In this document: piece after piece, positions 7,611-14,807 of the stretch | How the letters are laid out: each line of letters opens with the position of its first letter | Numbering within the stretch: position 1 is the first letter of the stretch | Source of the DNA: Thermoflavifilum sp. | GTDB lineage: Bacteria > Bacteroidota > Bacteroidia > Chitinophagales > Chitinophagaceae | Assembly (NCBI GenBank): GCA_019683625.1 | Contig: JADGHY010000024.1 | Coordinates: forward strand, 1-14,820 | Reading direction: 5' to 3' | DNA length: 14,820 nt | The notes under the pieces: model-generated | Seen by the model: only the letters and a program-made list of their open reading frames with translations | What the model was told of the DNA's origin: nothing | Database searches by the model: none | Program-made: the position numbers and the translations under genes

Positions 7611-8687
7611 TCATGAAAGGCTATCATGCCATAAGTAATTTCTTAGTGTTGGAAGCAAGGTTACACCGCTTCCTGGGGTGGATGAATAGTGAATTTCTCC
7701 ATGATGATAACTAATTCCCTGTGCAATATTGGCTTTCAATAAAAGAGGACCATCCAGATCAGCTTCATCTGCCAATGGTAAAAGATGGGCTGCGGCCGAA
7801 GTGCCCACCATACTTTCATTCATCGAACCTATCATCACCTGCAAACCTAATTTCCTTGCCTGTCGGATCATGCGCAATGCCGGTGTGATGCCCCCGCATT
7901 TGGTAAGTTTGATGTTGATACCCTGGAAATATTTTGCACAGGACACTACATCGTGTTCAGTTACACAACTTTCATCAGCAAATAATGGCAAAGATGGATC
8001 TGCAGAAAATGCTTCCAACAAGCCATCTTCCTTTGCAGGCAAGGGCTGTTCAATGCATGCAATCTGAAGTTGTTGGCAAATCGGATAATAGGTTTGGAGT
8101 TGGGAAAACGTCCAACCCGCATTTGCGTCGATGCGGATGCCAGCATGGGTGTGCTTTCGAAGCATGCGGAGAATAGGTAAATCATCGGGTGTGCCTACTT
8201 TGATTTTATATATCGGCCAGGGATGAGCTTGCATTTTCTGCAACATCCTATCGGGCTCATCAATACCAATCGTATAATCGGTAAACGGCCTGGGAACGGG
8301 ATCTTCGCACCAGAAACGGTACAATGGTTTTTGCTGTTTCCTGGCATACCAGTCCCACAACGCCATGTCCACAGCACATAAGGCAAAATGCATGAGATGG
8401 GTATTTTTCACAGATTTGCCCTGCAAGGTATCCTTTAATTGCTTCCACCAGATGTCCGGATCTGTAATTTGAAGCTGCTCAATGGTTTCCTGCATGCTTT
8501 TCAACAAAGTCACCAACTCATGCAGTTTTACCTGATAGTAAGCATTTTCTGCGGTTTCACCGTACCCGGTTATGTCATCCCGCGTATACGCCACAATCAA
8601 TACAGGCTGCTCGCGCTTACTGTGTCGGGAAATGGTAAACTCATATTCAAAAGGTAGAATCAAGGGATATAGATCCAGTTTTGCCAT
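7611..8687 (-). CDS. Dipeptide epimerase (L-Ala-D/L-Glu epimerase type), enolase superfamily
   Basis: This enzyme class inverts the second residue of dipeptides; the best-known members convert L-Ala-D-Glu from peptidoglycan turnover to L-Ala-L-Glu for recycling. Numbered from an ATG at 8702, the catalytic set is complete: the KIK pair (Lys166/Lys168), metal ligands Asp192 (RIDANAG), Glu218 (CIEQP) and Asp243 (FADES), and Lys268 in IKLTKCGG. The DLD motif at 315-317 is the one that binds the dipeptide amino group in this family and separates it from muconate-cycloisomerase relatives. The start at 8687 is preferred because GGAG stands six bases before it; the in-frame ATG at 8702 has no such site. 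Length of 358 is normal. It converges with the YtxH gene. True dipeptide preference cannot be read from the sequence. Confidence 0.9.
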   Translation of the reverse strand: MAKLDLYPLILPFEYEFTISRHSKREQPVLIVAYTRDDITGYGETAENAYYQVKLHELVTLLKSMQETIEQLQITDPDIWWKQLKDTLQGKSVKNTHLMHFALCAVDMALWDWYARKQQKPLYRFWCEDPVPRPFTDYTIGIDEPDRMLQKMQAHPWPIYKIKVGTPDDLPILRMLRKHTHAGIRIDANAGWTFSQLQTYYPICQQLQIACIEQPLPAKEDGLLEAFSADPSLPLFADESCVTEHDVVSCAKYFQGINIKLTKCGGITPALRMIRQARKLGLQVMIGSMNESMVGTSAAAHLLPLADEADLDGPLLLKANIAQGISYHHGEIHYSSTPGSGVTLLPTLRNYLWHDSLS

Positions 8688-8875
8688 ATTCATCTCCGGC
8701 ATGAAGCTACAACAAATTGGCTAACAATCCGTTTTCAGAAGGAGTTTACAGGTTAATGCAAATAAAAATGTCGGGTGTTTGCAAGCTATGGGCATATTTC
8801 CAAAAAAAGAAAAAATTCTAAAATAATTCCCTTACCTTTGTTCATTATTGTTTTATTTTAATTTTTGAATTGATC
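8688..8875. promoter_or_regulatory. Intergenic region between the epimerase and cold-shock genes
   Basis: This 188-base divergent region contains the cold-shock promoter element (8833-8840) and a short leader. On the minus strand the epimerase Shine-Dalgarno GGAG lies at its left edge. TTTATTTG read on the minus strand near 8759-8766 is a one-mismatch -7 candidate for the epimerase. An A-rich tract precedes the cold-shock promoter. No small ORF or RNA gene is supported. Confidence 0.35.
8833..8840 (+). promoter_or_regulatory. Bacteroidota -7 promoter element for the cold-shock gene
   Basis: TACCTTTG is an exact match to TAnnTTTG, about 36 bases before the cold-shock ATG at 8876. Transcription would begin near 8847, leaving a leader of about 30 nt. 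That is much shorter than the long thermosensing leader of E. coli cspA. No -33 TTG is obvious in the A-rich sequence upstream. Confidence 0.6.
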
Positions 8876-9067
8876 ATGAAAACAGGAACCGTTAAGTTCT
8901 TTAATGAAAGCAGAGGATTTGGCTTCATTAAAGAAGATGACACCCAACAAGAAATCTTCGTGCATGTAAGCGGCATTAAGCAACCGCTGCGCGAAGGTGA
9001 CAAAGTCACTTTCGAGGTGTCACAAGGCAAAAAAGGACTGAATGCAATTAATGTAAGAAAAATATAG
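8876..9067 (+). CDS. Cold-shock domain protein (CspA family)
   Basis: A 63-residue single-domain nucleic-acid-binding protein of the CspA family, which binds single-stranded RNA/DNA and acts as an RNA chaperone. It opens MKTGTVKFFNESRGFGFI. The RNP1-type motif GFGFI is at 14-18 and the RNP2-type motif IFVHV at 27-31, giving the aromatic binding surface. The usual RNP1 Lys is replaced by Arg13, a conservative change. The ATG at 8876 is used because the domain begins right there; an in-frame TTG at 8870 adds only two residues. It sits between a promoter element and a strong terminator, so it is a free-standing gene. Whether it is cold-induced cannot be told from the sequence. Confidence 0.95.
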   Translation: MKTGTVKFFNESRGFGFIKEDDTQQEIFVHVSGIKQPLREGDKVTFEVSQGKKGLNAINVRKI

Positions 9068-9096
9068 TTTTCATTATATTAATTACATCGTGCCTG

Positions 9097-9127
9097 ATCC
9101 CGTTTGGCTTTGCCAGACGGGATTTTT
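9097..9127 (+). terminator. Strong intrinsic terminator after the cold-shock gene
   Basis: ATCCCGTTTGGC pairs with GCCAGACGGGAT (12 bp, one G-T wobble) around a TTT loop, and a T run follows. It ends only 3 bases before the ribD stop codon on the opposite strand. On the minus strand the hairpin has no T run after it, so it acts mainly rightward. Confidence 0.92.
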
Positions 9128-9129
9128 GT

Positions 9130-10236
9130 TTATTCCGGCTCCTGTTGGGGAATATGCTGATACCAGCAGATCTTGTCGTCACTTGAATTGAACGTTTCCA
9201 GCAGGCGTGCCTGCTGCAGCAAAGGTGCTGCTATCCCCTTTCCCAGCAAAACGGGGCTGTAGAGCACACGGGCTTCATCCCATAATCCGGCTTCAATGAA
9301 ATGCGTGAGGGTAACGGCACCTCCTTCCACAAGGAGCGACTGCAGCTGATGAGCATAGGCATGGTTAAGCACCTGTTCCACCACAGGCTTGTCTCTTTCC
9401 AGACGAATCCATCGTGTGTTCCCCTGTTGACCGGATTGCTGAAAATTAAATATCCAGGTGGGAAGTGTGCCATCAAAGAGATGATGGCTGAGCGGTACCT
9501 GCAGATGGGGATCAATCACCATCCGCACCGGGCGTTGAGCAGCTGAAGCAGCTTGGATTTGAGCCTGCCAATATCGATTGTTAAGCTGAGGGTTATCATG
9601 CAGAGCCGTTCGCGCACCTACCAGAATAGCATCCTCTTCGGCACGCCACCGGTGCACCCAATAACGGCTATACCGATGGGAAATCTCAACTCGGGAACGA
9701 TTGGCTGGCGCCAGATAACCATCCCGGCTCTGCGCCCATTTCAAGATCACATAAGGACGATGTCGCTGATAAAAGGTAAAAAATCGGCGATTGAGCCACT
9801 CAGCTTGTTGCTCCAACACGCCCACTTTTACCTGCACGCCTGCCTGTTGCAAACGATTTATTCCTTTGCCACGCACTTCGGGAAAAGGATCCCGATTACC
9901 AATGACCACACGAGGAATAGCATGGGAGATAATAAGATCTGCACAGGGAGGTGTTTTTCCGTAATGCGCGCAAGGCTCCAGATTCACGTAGAGCGTGCTT
10001 TCTTTGATCCGGTGAGTTGCTGAAGGCGCTACTGATCGCAGGCAATTGACCTCGGCATGAGGGCCTCCGAATTGCTGATGATAGCCTTCGCCAATGATCC
10101 GATCCCGATACACCAGCACAGCTCCTACCATCGGATTAGGCGCCACCCGCCCCGCACCCAGAGCAGCCAACTCTAAACAACGCCACATATACCGCTCTTC
10201 TTCCGTTAATAGCTCAGCTCCTTTCTGCAGATGCAT
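9130..10236 (-). CDS. ribD: Bifunctional riboflavin biosynthesis deaminase/reductase RibD
   Basis: RibD carries out two consecutive cytoplasmic steps of riboflavin synthesis: deamination of the diaminopyrimidinone phosphate, then NADPH-dependent reduction of its ribosyl side chain. The N-terminal deaminase domain has APNPMVG (32-38), zinc-binding His60 and catalytic Glu62 in GGPHAEVNC, and zinc ligands Cys89 and Cys98 in EPCAHYGKTPPCAD. The reductase domain starts near PYVILKWAQSRDG (161-173) and includes HRWRAEEDAILVG and LLVEGGA. The length, 368, is normal. The ATG at 10236 is chosen because the frame stays open for about 800 bases further upstream, opposite prmC, without RibD-like sequence; ATGs at 10269 and 10272 remain possible. 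It is divergent from prmC across only 42 bases. Confidence 0.95.
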   Translation of the reverse strand: MHLQKGAELLTEEERYMWRCLELAALGAGRVAPNPMVGAVLVYRDRIIGEGYHQQFGGPHAEVNCLRSVAPSATHRIKESTLYVNLEPCAHYGKTPPCADLIISHAIPRVVIGNRDPFPEVRGKGINRLQQAGVQVKVGVLEQQAEWLNRRFFTFYQRHRPYVILKWAQSRDGYLAPANRSRVEISHRYSRYWVHRWRAEEDAILVGARTALHDNPQLNNRYWQAQIQAASAAQRPVRMVIDPHLQVPLSHHLFDGTLPTWIFNFQQSGQQGNTRWIRLERDKPVVEQVLNHAYAHQLQSLLVEGGAVTLTHFIEAGLWDEARVLYSPVLLGKGIAAPLLQQARLLETFNSSDDKICWYQHIPQQEPE

Positions 10237-10278
10237 ACGATCCGATTTATCTTCGCCATAAAAATACATCATCTCTGC

Positions 10279-11145
10279 ATGACCATTCGGGAGGCACTCG
10301 ATCAGGGTAAACAAAGATTGGCAGCAAGTGGGCAATACGACATACGAGAGGCTGCTATCGTATGTGAATGGCTCATGGAGGCACTCACGGGATGGACTAA
10401 AACCCAACAATGGTTGCAAGCCACACATATTCTCTCGCCCGCTCAGCATCGGCAATGGGATGGCTGGTTGCAACGGGCAGAAAAAGGAGAACCTGTCCAA
10501 TATATCCTGGAAAAAGCCTGGTTCTGCGGGATGACATGGAAAGTAACCGCTGATGTGCTCATTCCCCGTCCGGAAACTGAAGAATTGGTGCGCTGGGTTG
10601 CAGCAGCACATCACCATCAACCGGTTTCTATCCTCGATGTAGGCACGGGTAGCGGATGCATCGCCATCAGCCTGCAACGCTTCATTCCCGAGGCAAAGGT
10701 GTATGCCATGGATGTGGACGAAAAAGCCCTCCAAATTGCCCGGGAAAATGCTTTGCTGCACCAGGTTGCCGTAAGCTTTATCCATGCCGATATCCTGCAT
10801 GCCGATACCTGGCATCGGATACCTGAAACAGATATCATCGTAAGCAATCCACCTTACGTGTCGCTTGCAGAACGCCACCAGATGGCTGAAAGGGTTGTTC
10901 GCTATGAACCAGCCAAAGCCTTGTTTGTTCCGGCACAAGATCCCCTCATATTTTATCGGGCTATCGCGCATTTTATGCAAGGCCATATAAGGCCAGCTGT
11001 CTTGTATGCGGAAATACATGAAGATCGCGGAGAAGAGGTCGCCCAATTGTTGCAGGCAGAGGGTTTTTCAGCTGTGGAAATCCGAAAAGACTGGTTTGGG
11101 AAAAACCGGATGATAAAGGCCCGTTACCCAGGTAACTTACCATAA
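10279..11145 (+). CDS. prmC: Peptide chain release factor N5-glutamine methyltransferase PrmC
   Basis: PrmC (HemK) uses S-adenosylmethionine to methylate the glutamine of the GGQ motif in release factors RF1 and RF2, raising termination efficiency. The 288-residue protein has an N-terminal helical domain, then LIPRPETEELV (94-104), the AdoMet-binding DVGTGSG (120-126) and the substrate-glutamine motif NPPYV (190-194). The length is typical. The ATG at 10279 is preferred to the in-frame ATG at 10231, because family members begin a few residues before the TIREAL-like helix and because the upstream start would overlap the ribD 5' end. It is followed after 51 bases by ribF on the same strand. Confidence 0.95.
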   Translation: MTIREALDQGKQRLAASGQYDIREAAIVCEWLMEALTGWTKTQQWLQATHILSPAQHRQWDGWLQRAEKGEPVQYILEKAWFCGMTWKVTADVLIPRPETEELVRWVAAAHHHQPVSILDVGTGSGCIAISLQRFIPEAKVYAMDVDEKALQIARENALLHQVAVSFIHADILHADTWHRIPETDIIVSNPPYVSLAERHQMAERVVRYEPAKALFVPAQDPLIFYRAIAHFMQGHIRPAVLYAEIHEDRGEEVAQLLQAEGFSAVEIRKDWFGKNRMIKARYPGNLP

Positions 11146-11158
11146 GCGCCATCATACT

Positions 11159-11166
11159 TATCTTTA
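11159..11166 (+). promoter_or_regulatory. Possible -7 promoter element before ribF
   Basis: TATCTTTA differs from TAnnTTTG only at the last base and lies in the 51-base gap before ribF, about 30 bases from its ATG. It could give ribF a promoter independent of prmC, but a one-mismatch match in AT-rich sequence is weak evidence. Confidence 0.3.
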
Positions 11167-11196
11167 CGAATCGGAATGGCTGAATTGTTTTAACGT

Positions 11197-12132
11197 ATGC
11201 ATGTATATCGATCTCCAGAGGAATTGCTGGCTAAAGGATTTGCACAGACTGTTGTCACCATTGGTACTTTCGATGGTGTACACAAAGGGCATCAAGTGAT
11301 TTTACAACAATTGAAAGCCACATCTTGTGCGAGAAACTTGCCGGGTGTGGTCATTACTTTCGATCCTCATCCGCGCGAAGTGCTTCATCCCGAACAACCG
11401 GTATATCTCTTAAATACGCTGGAAGAAAAAATTCAATTACTTGAGCAACAAGGCATTGAACATCTGGTGATCGTGCCTTTTACCAAAGCCTTTTCCGAAC
11501 TTTCAGCCGAAGCCTATGTGGAACAATTTCTGATGCATTATTTTCATCCGGCCGTCATCATCATGGGCTATGATCATCATTTCGGCCATGACCGGAAAGG
11601 GGATATTCACTTGCTGGAAAATCTCCAGAAAAAATTTGGATATACTTTGGAAGAGATACCTCCACAGGTCGTGCAACAAGTGACCATCAGCTCCACGCGC
11701 ATCCGCCAATACCTCAGCCAAGGAAAAGTGGAACTGGCCAATGCACTGCTTGGTTATCCGTATAGCCTAGCTGGCGTCGTGGCTAAAGGTGATCAAATTG
11801 GCCGGCAATTAGGATATCCTACGGCCAACCTGCACCTCATTGATCCTCACAAATTAATTCCTGCACAGGGCGTATATGCTGCAACCGTACAAATTGACAA
11901 TGAGCCTGCCTGCAAAAAGGGCATGCTAAATATTGGCTACCGGCCAACGTTTCATGGAAAAGAGCTGCGGATTGAAGTGCATATCTTCAATTTCGCTGAT
12001 GATATTTACGGGCATTCCATGCGCATTTTCCTGCATGCTTATCTCAGGCCAGACCAATATTTCGAAAGCGCCGAAGCTTTACGCCGCCAGATGGATCATG
12101 ACAAAATCCTTGCTTTGGAAAAATTAAGATAA
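11197..12132 (+). CDS. ribF: Bifunctional riboflavin kinase / FAD synthetase RibF
   Basis: RibF phosphorylates riboflavin to FMN and then adenylylates FMN to FAD in the cytoplasm. The 311-residue protein has the N-terminal nucleotidyltransferase domain with TIGTFDGVHKGHQ (21-33), ITFDPHPR (53-60) and ISSTRIR (164-170), followed by the C-terminal kinase domain with IGRQLGYPTAN (201-211), NIGYRPTF (245-252) and the conserved Glu260 in IEVHIF. Both halves are intact and the length is normal for the family. It follows prmC in the same direction and, with ribD just across the divergent boundary, places two flavin genes within 3 kb. The stop lies 17 bases from the end of the converging Nudix gene, with no hairpin terminator visible between them. 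Confidence 0.96.
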   Translation: MHVYRSPEELLAKGFAQTVVTIGTFDGVHKGHQVILQQLKATSCARNLPGVVITFDPHPREVLHPEQPVYLLNTLEEKIQLLEQQGIEHLVIVPFTKAFSELSAEAYVEQFLMHYFHPAVIIMGYDHHFGHDRKGDIHLLENLQKKFGYTLEEIPPQVVQQVTISSTRIRQYLSQGKVELANALLGYPYSLAGVVAKGDQIGRQLGYPTANLHLIDPHKLIPAQGVYAATVQIDNEPACKKGMLNIGYRPTFHGKELRIEVHIFNFADDIYGHSMRIFLHAYLRPDQYFESAEALRRQMDHDKILALEKLR

Positions 12133-12149
12133 GCTTTGTTGATGCCTTC

Positions 12150-12704
12150 TTACTGGTTCCACAACAGTTCTCCGTTATGCAGCAGGCCATACAACAAGGT
12201 GGTGACATGCAAGGCCTGCCAGATTTCATTGCGCATGATCAGCTCCCTCAACTCAAGCTTGCTCACCAGCACTACTTCTATTTCTTCGTTGGGATCGAGG
12301 GATTGCGGATGGGTTTGCTTGCCGCCCGTTGCCAGAAAGCCAAAACATAGGTTAGATTGGGTGGATGGATTGGGTGAAATTTTGCACAGCAGCTCAATCC
12401 GGGAAAAAGTATATCCGGTTTCCTCGCGCAGCTCACGTTCTACGGCCGCTTGAGGCGAGGCATCCGTGTTATCTACCACGCCACCAGGCAGTTCCAGAAT
12501 CGTTTTCCCCAACGCATGGCGATACTGGCGGATCAAAATCACCTGTTCATCTTCCGTAAAAGCTAAAGCATTTACCCAGTTAGGATATTCCAGCACATAA
12601 TAAGGATCCACGATTTTACCGGAAGGCGTTTCACACCGGTCGCGGCGCGCCGTAAACCAATTGTCCCGATACAAATATGTAGAAGATATCAGCTTCCACT
12701 GCAT
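12150..12704 (-). CDS. Nudix hydrolase, ADP-ribose pyrophosphatase-like
   Basis: A 184-residue Nudix enzyme. The Nudix helix spans about 74-98 (LPGGVVDNT... RELREETGY) with metal-binding glutamates in REEtG, and IRQYRHA (58-64) precedes it, the pattern of ADP-sugar or ADP-ribose pyrophosphatases. These cleave nucleoside diphosphate sugars to AMP and a sugar phosphate. The segment between GG and REL has Asp rather than the usual Glu and is one residue longer than the textbook Nudix box. The start at 12704 gives the family-like opening MQWKLISS with GGA seven bases upstream; in-frame ATGs at 12716, 12719 and 12725 would add up to seven residues. It is probably the last gene of a galK-protease-Nudix transcript. 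The substrate is not certain. Confidence 0.88.
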   Translation of the reverse strand: MQWKLISSTYLYRDNWFTARRDRCETPSGKIVDPYYVLEYPNWVNALAFTEDEQVILIRQYRHALGKTILELPGGVVDNTDASPQAAVERELREETGYTFSRIELLCKISPNPSTQSNLCFGFLATGGKQTHPQSLDPNEEIEVVLVSKLELRELIMRNEIWQALHVTTLLYGLLHNGELLWNQ

Positions 12705-12755
12705 ATCATGGTCCATCATACGCATGCAATTTTTACGACATCAATTCAGCTCACA

Positions 12756-13523
12756 TTATTTTCCGCCATTGGCCTCCAGATCGTGCACACAATTGCTATC
12801 CAGCGCAGGCACCGGGCTGCCGATTAAAAATCCAAACAAGTCGCTGGTTTCGGTTTGGTAATACATCAAGCAATGTTGGTTATTGCAATGATGAGGATGT
12901 GCCGCATCTTCATGGGGCATTTGCATGGGACTTCCTAGGTTCACCAACCCCAACATATGCCCAAACTCATGTTCCAATACCGTAGCTTCAACAGATGTCC
13001 TACTTGCTTGCCCAATGCCTCCGCTGTTATCATGAATGGTTTTGGCAAATACACATACCGATGTATTGCGATAAGTGATACCCAGCACCTGCGCATCAGT
13101 ATATTGTCCATTCACGTACAAGATAAATACGGCAATTTGATTACCGGTTGTAAAGGCAGTACGGTAGCGCGATTCAAGTTGCATAATATCCTGCAGGCTA
13201 TAGGTGCTCTGTCCGGCATCTGCAATCTGATGCATGGTAATATGAATACCTGCCGATTTATGCAAATAAGTTTCTAAAAACGTTTGCAGTTGCTGTATGG
13301 CCTGTGCATCGGGAGCAACATCAGGCATATAAGCAATTTCAACCTGAAGCGTATTGTAAGGCGAATCACTTAAAAGATCATGCGCTGAAGCACCCGGTGC
13401 CTGGTTATTGGCCGAAGGCAAATGATCCGATGCAGAAGGGGATTGATCCTGTTTGTGGCAGGATAAAAGAATCATCCCCATCCAGCAAATCATCCAAATC
13501 GGAAAACGGATATGGCTTATCAT
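12756..13523 (-). CDS. Predicted lipoprotein zinc metalloprotease (metzincin-like)
   Basis: A 255-residue predicted lipoprotein. The N-terminus has a hydrophobic stretch ending in the lipobox LLSC (Cys22), followed by a polar, Ser/Ala/Pro-rich linker to about residue 55. The catalytic segment is HEFGHMLGLVNLG (185-197): His185 and His189 are zinc ligands and Glu186 the catalytic base. The standard metzincin third ligand, at position 195, is Asn. A cluster HEDAAHPHHC (204-213) and CNNQHCLMYY (213-222) follows, with Met220 a likely Met-turn and a C-x4-C-x-M arrangement reminiscent of archaemetzincins. It resembles proteins annotated as membrane metalloproteases in Bacteroidota, from memory only. 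It is likely tethered to a membrane and cleaves an unknown substrate. It sits 21 bases after galK and about 50 bases before the Nudix start, all on one strand. Confidence 0.85.
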   Translation of the reverse strand: MISHIRFPIWMICWMGMILLSCHKQDQSPSASDHLPSANNQAPGASAHDLLSDSPYNTLQVEIAYMPDVAPDAQAIQQLQTFLETYLHKSAGIHITMHQIADAGQSTYSLQDIMQLESRYRTAFTTGNQIAVFILYVNGQYTDAQVLGITYRNTSVCVFAKTIHDNSGGIGQASRTSVEATVLEHEFGHMLGLVNLGSPMQMPHEDAAHPHHCNNQHCLMYYQTETSDLFGFLIGSPVPALDSNCVHDLEANGGK

Positions 13524-13544
13524 ATCATCAGCATTTTTGTAAGA

Positions 13545-14693
13545 TCAATCTACCACATGCACCCCATCCACAATTTCACCCACATATATTTCAGGCGTCT
13601 TGTGAAATTTCTGCTTATATGTGGTAACGATGTACTCTTGAAAATCCTTGACCGCATCCCGATGCACAATATTGATGGTACATCCTCCAAATCCTCCACC
13701 CATCATTCTGGCACCTATTACTTCCTCCCGATTCAAAGTCAATTCAACTAGATAGTCCAACTCTTCACAACTCACTTCATATTGCTTTTGCAGCCCAGTG
13801 TGGGAGGCATACATCAAATCACCGAATTTTTCCAGGTCACCCTGTTGCAAACATATTCCTGCCATTAACACCCGTTCATTTTCTTCCACCACATACATGC
13901 AGCGCATATATATTAACGGAGGAATTTCCCGGATATGGTCATGCAACATGGCTTGGCTCACATCCCTAAGGCTTTTCACTTCGGGATGATATTGTTGTAA
14001 AATGGTTACCCCTTCTTCACACTGCCTGCGGCGTTCATTGTATGCCGATGATGCCAGAGCATGATGCACCATAGTGTTGCAAAGCACAATGCGGTAATCC
14101 GGAAATTGAAAAGGATAATATACATGTTCCAGCGTTCTGCAATCCAGGCGTATCAGATGATTGCGTTTTCCAAAAATATTAGCATACTGATCCATAATGC
14201 CGCAACGCACGCCCACATATTGATGCTCGGCCTGTTGGCCTATTAAGGCCAGTTCAAGAGGAGAAACAGGAAGCTGAAACAATTGATGAAGTCCGAAACT
14301 GAAAGCTCCTTCCAACGCAGCCGATGAGGAAAGTCCCGAACCAATGGGAATATCGCCGTCAATCATAGCATAAAACCCCTGAAGCGCACATCCCTTTTGT
14401 TGCATAAAATGTACCACACCTCTCACATAATTTTGCCAGCCTTCTCCTTTGCGTACATGTGGAAGCTGAAATTTATCCACCTGCTGCAATTTCAGGGCAT
14501 GTACTTCACAATGATCACTTCCCGAAGGGGAAAGAGCCACCACAATGGCCTTATCAATAGCGCCAGGTAACACATATCCCTCATTGTAATCGGTATGTTC
14601 ACCAATTAGGTTTACACGACCAGGGGAAATAATCAATAGGGGTTCCGTTTGGAAATGACGGAGAAAGGCCCTCCGCAAAGCATCTAACTGCAT
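13545..14693 (-). CDS. galK: Galactokinase
   Basis: GalK phosphorylates alpha-D-galactose at C1 with ATP, the committed step of the Leloir pathway, in the cytoplasm. The 382-residue length is typical of bacterial galactokinases. The galactokinase signature GRVNLIGEHTDY is at 25-36, the GHMP ATP-binding loop IPIGSGLSSSAA at 115-126, the catalytic Asp168 in CGIMDQY, and the third GHMP motif MGGGFGGC at 331-338. A good Shine-Dalgarno (minus-strand AAGGAGAG at 14698-14705) fixes the start at 14693, and a -7 element lies at 14740-14747. galT, galE, mutarotase and a galactose transporter are not in the window; they may lie to the right. It appears to head an operon with the metalloprotease and Nudix genes. 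Confidence 0.96.
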   Translation of the reverse strand: MQLDALRRAFLRHFQTEPLLIISPGRVNLIGEHTDYNEGYVLPGAIDKAIVVALSPSGSDHCEVHALKLQQVDKFQLPHVRKGEGWQNYVRGVVHFMQQKGCALQGFYAMIDGDIPIGSGLSSSAALEGAFSFGLHQLFQLPVSPLELALIGQQAEHQYVGVRCGIMDQYANIFGKRNHLIRLDCRTLEHVYYPFQFPDYRIVLCNTMVHHALASSAYNERRRQCEEGVTILQQYHPEVKSLRDVSQAMLHDHIREIPPLIYMRCMYVVEENERVLMAGICLQQGDLEKFGDLMYASHTGLQKQYEVSCEELDYLVELTLNREEVIGARMMGGGFGGCTINIVHRDAVKDFQEYIVTTYKQKFHKTPEIYVGEIVDGVHVVD

Positions 14694-14697
14694 AAAT

Positions 14698-14705
14698 CTC
14701 TCCTT
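14698..14705 (-). promoter_or_regulatory. Strong Shine-Dalgarno before galK
   Basis: On the minus strand this is AAGGAGAG, four bases before the galK ATG. It is the best ribosome-binding site in the window, where most genes have weak or none, and it fixes the galK start. Confidence 0.8.
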
Positions 14706-14739
14706 AATGATTAGGTATATGGGAAATAAAGTACGAAAA

Positions 14740-14747
14740 CAAAGCTA
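14740..14747 (-). promoter_or_regulatory. Bacteroidota -7 promoter element for galK
   Basis: On the minus strand this is TAGCTTTG, an exact match to TAnnTTTG, about 46 bases before the galK ATG. Transcription would begin near 14733. No clear -33 TTG is visible at the usual distance. It would drive galK and probably the two genes behind it. Confidence 0.6.
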
Positions 14748-14780
14748 AAAAAGTTTTTTGGTTATCCCGTGCTTCCCGCC

Positions 14781-14807
14781 TTGCCTGCCTCATATCGCTA
14801 ATTTTTG
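14781..14807 (+). promoter_or_regulatory. Possible rightward promoter at the window edge
   Basis: TTG at 14781 is followed 15 bases later by TAATTTTTG (14799-14807), which has the TA...TTTG shape with one extra spacer base. It could serve a gene starting beyond position 14820 and divergent from galK. Both spacer lengths are off consensus, so this is only suggestive. Confidence 0.25.

Noticed and set aside
10237..11046. The ribD reading frame stays open for about 800 further bases on the minus strand, so the frame as a whole could encode 638 residues.
   Set aside because: The extension lies entirely opposite prmC, whose protein is intact and fully motif-supported, and the extension itself carries no RibD-like or other recognisable domain. 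RibD homologs start near the preferred ATG.
14747..14759. AAAAAAGTTTTTT tract upstream of galK considered as a terminator for a gene to the right.
   Set aside because: It has no GC stem; it is a simple A/T tract next to the galK promoter element.
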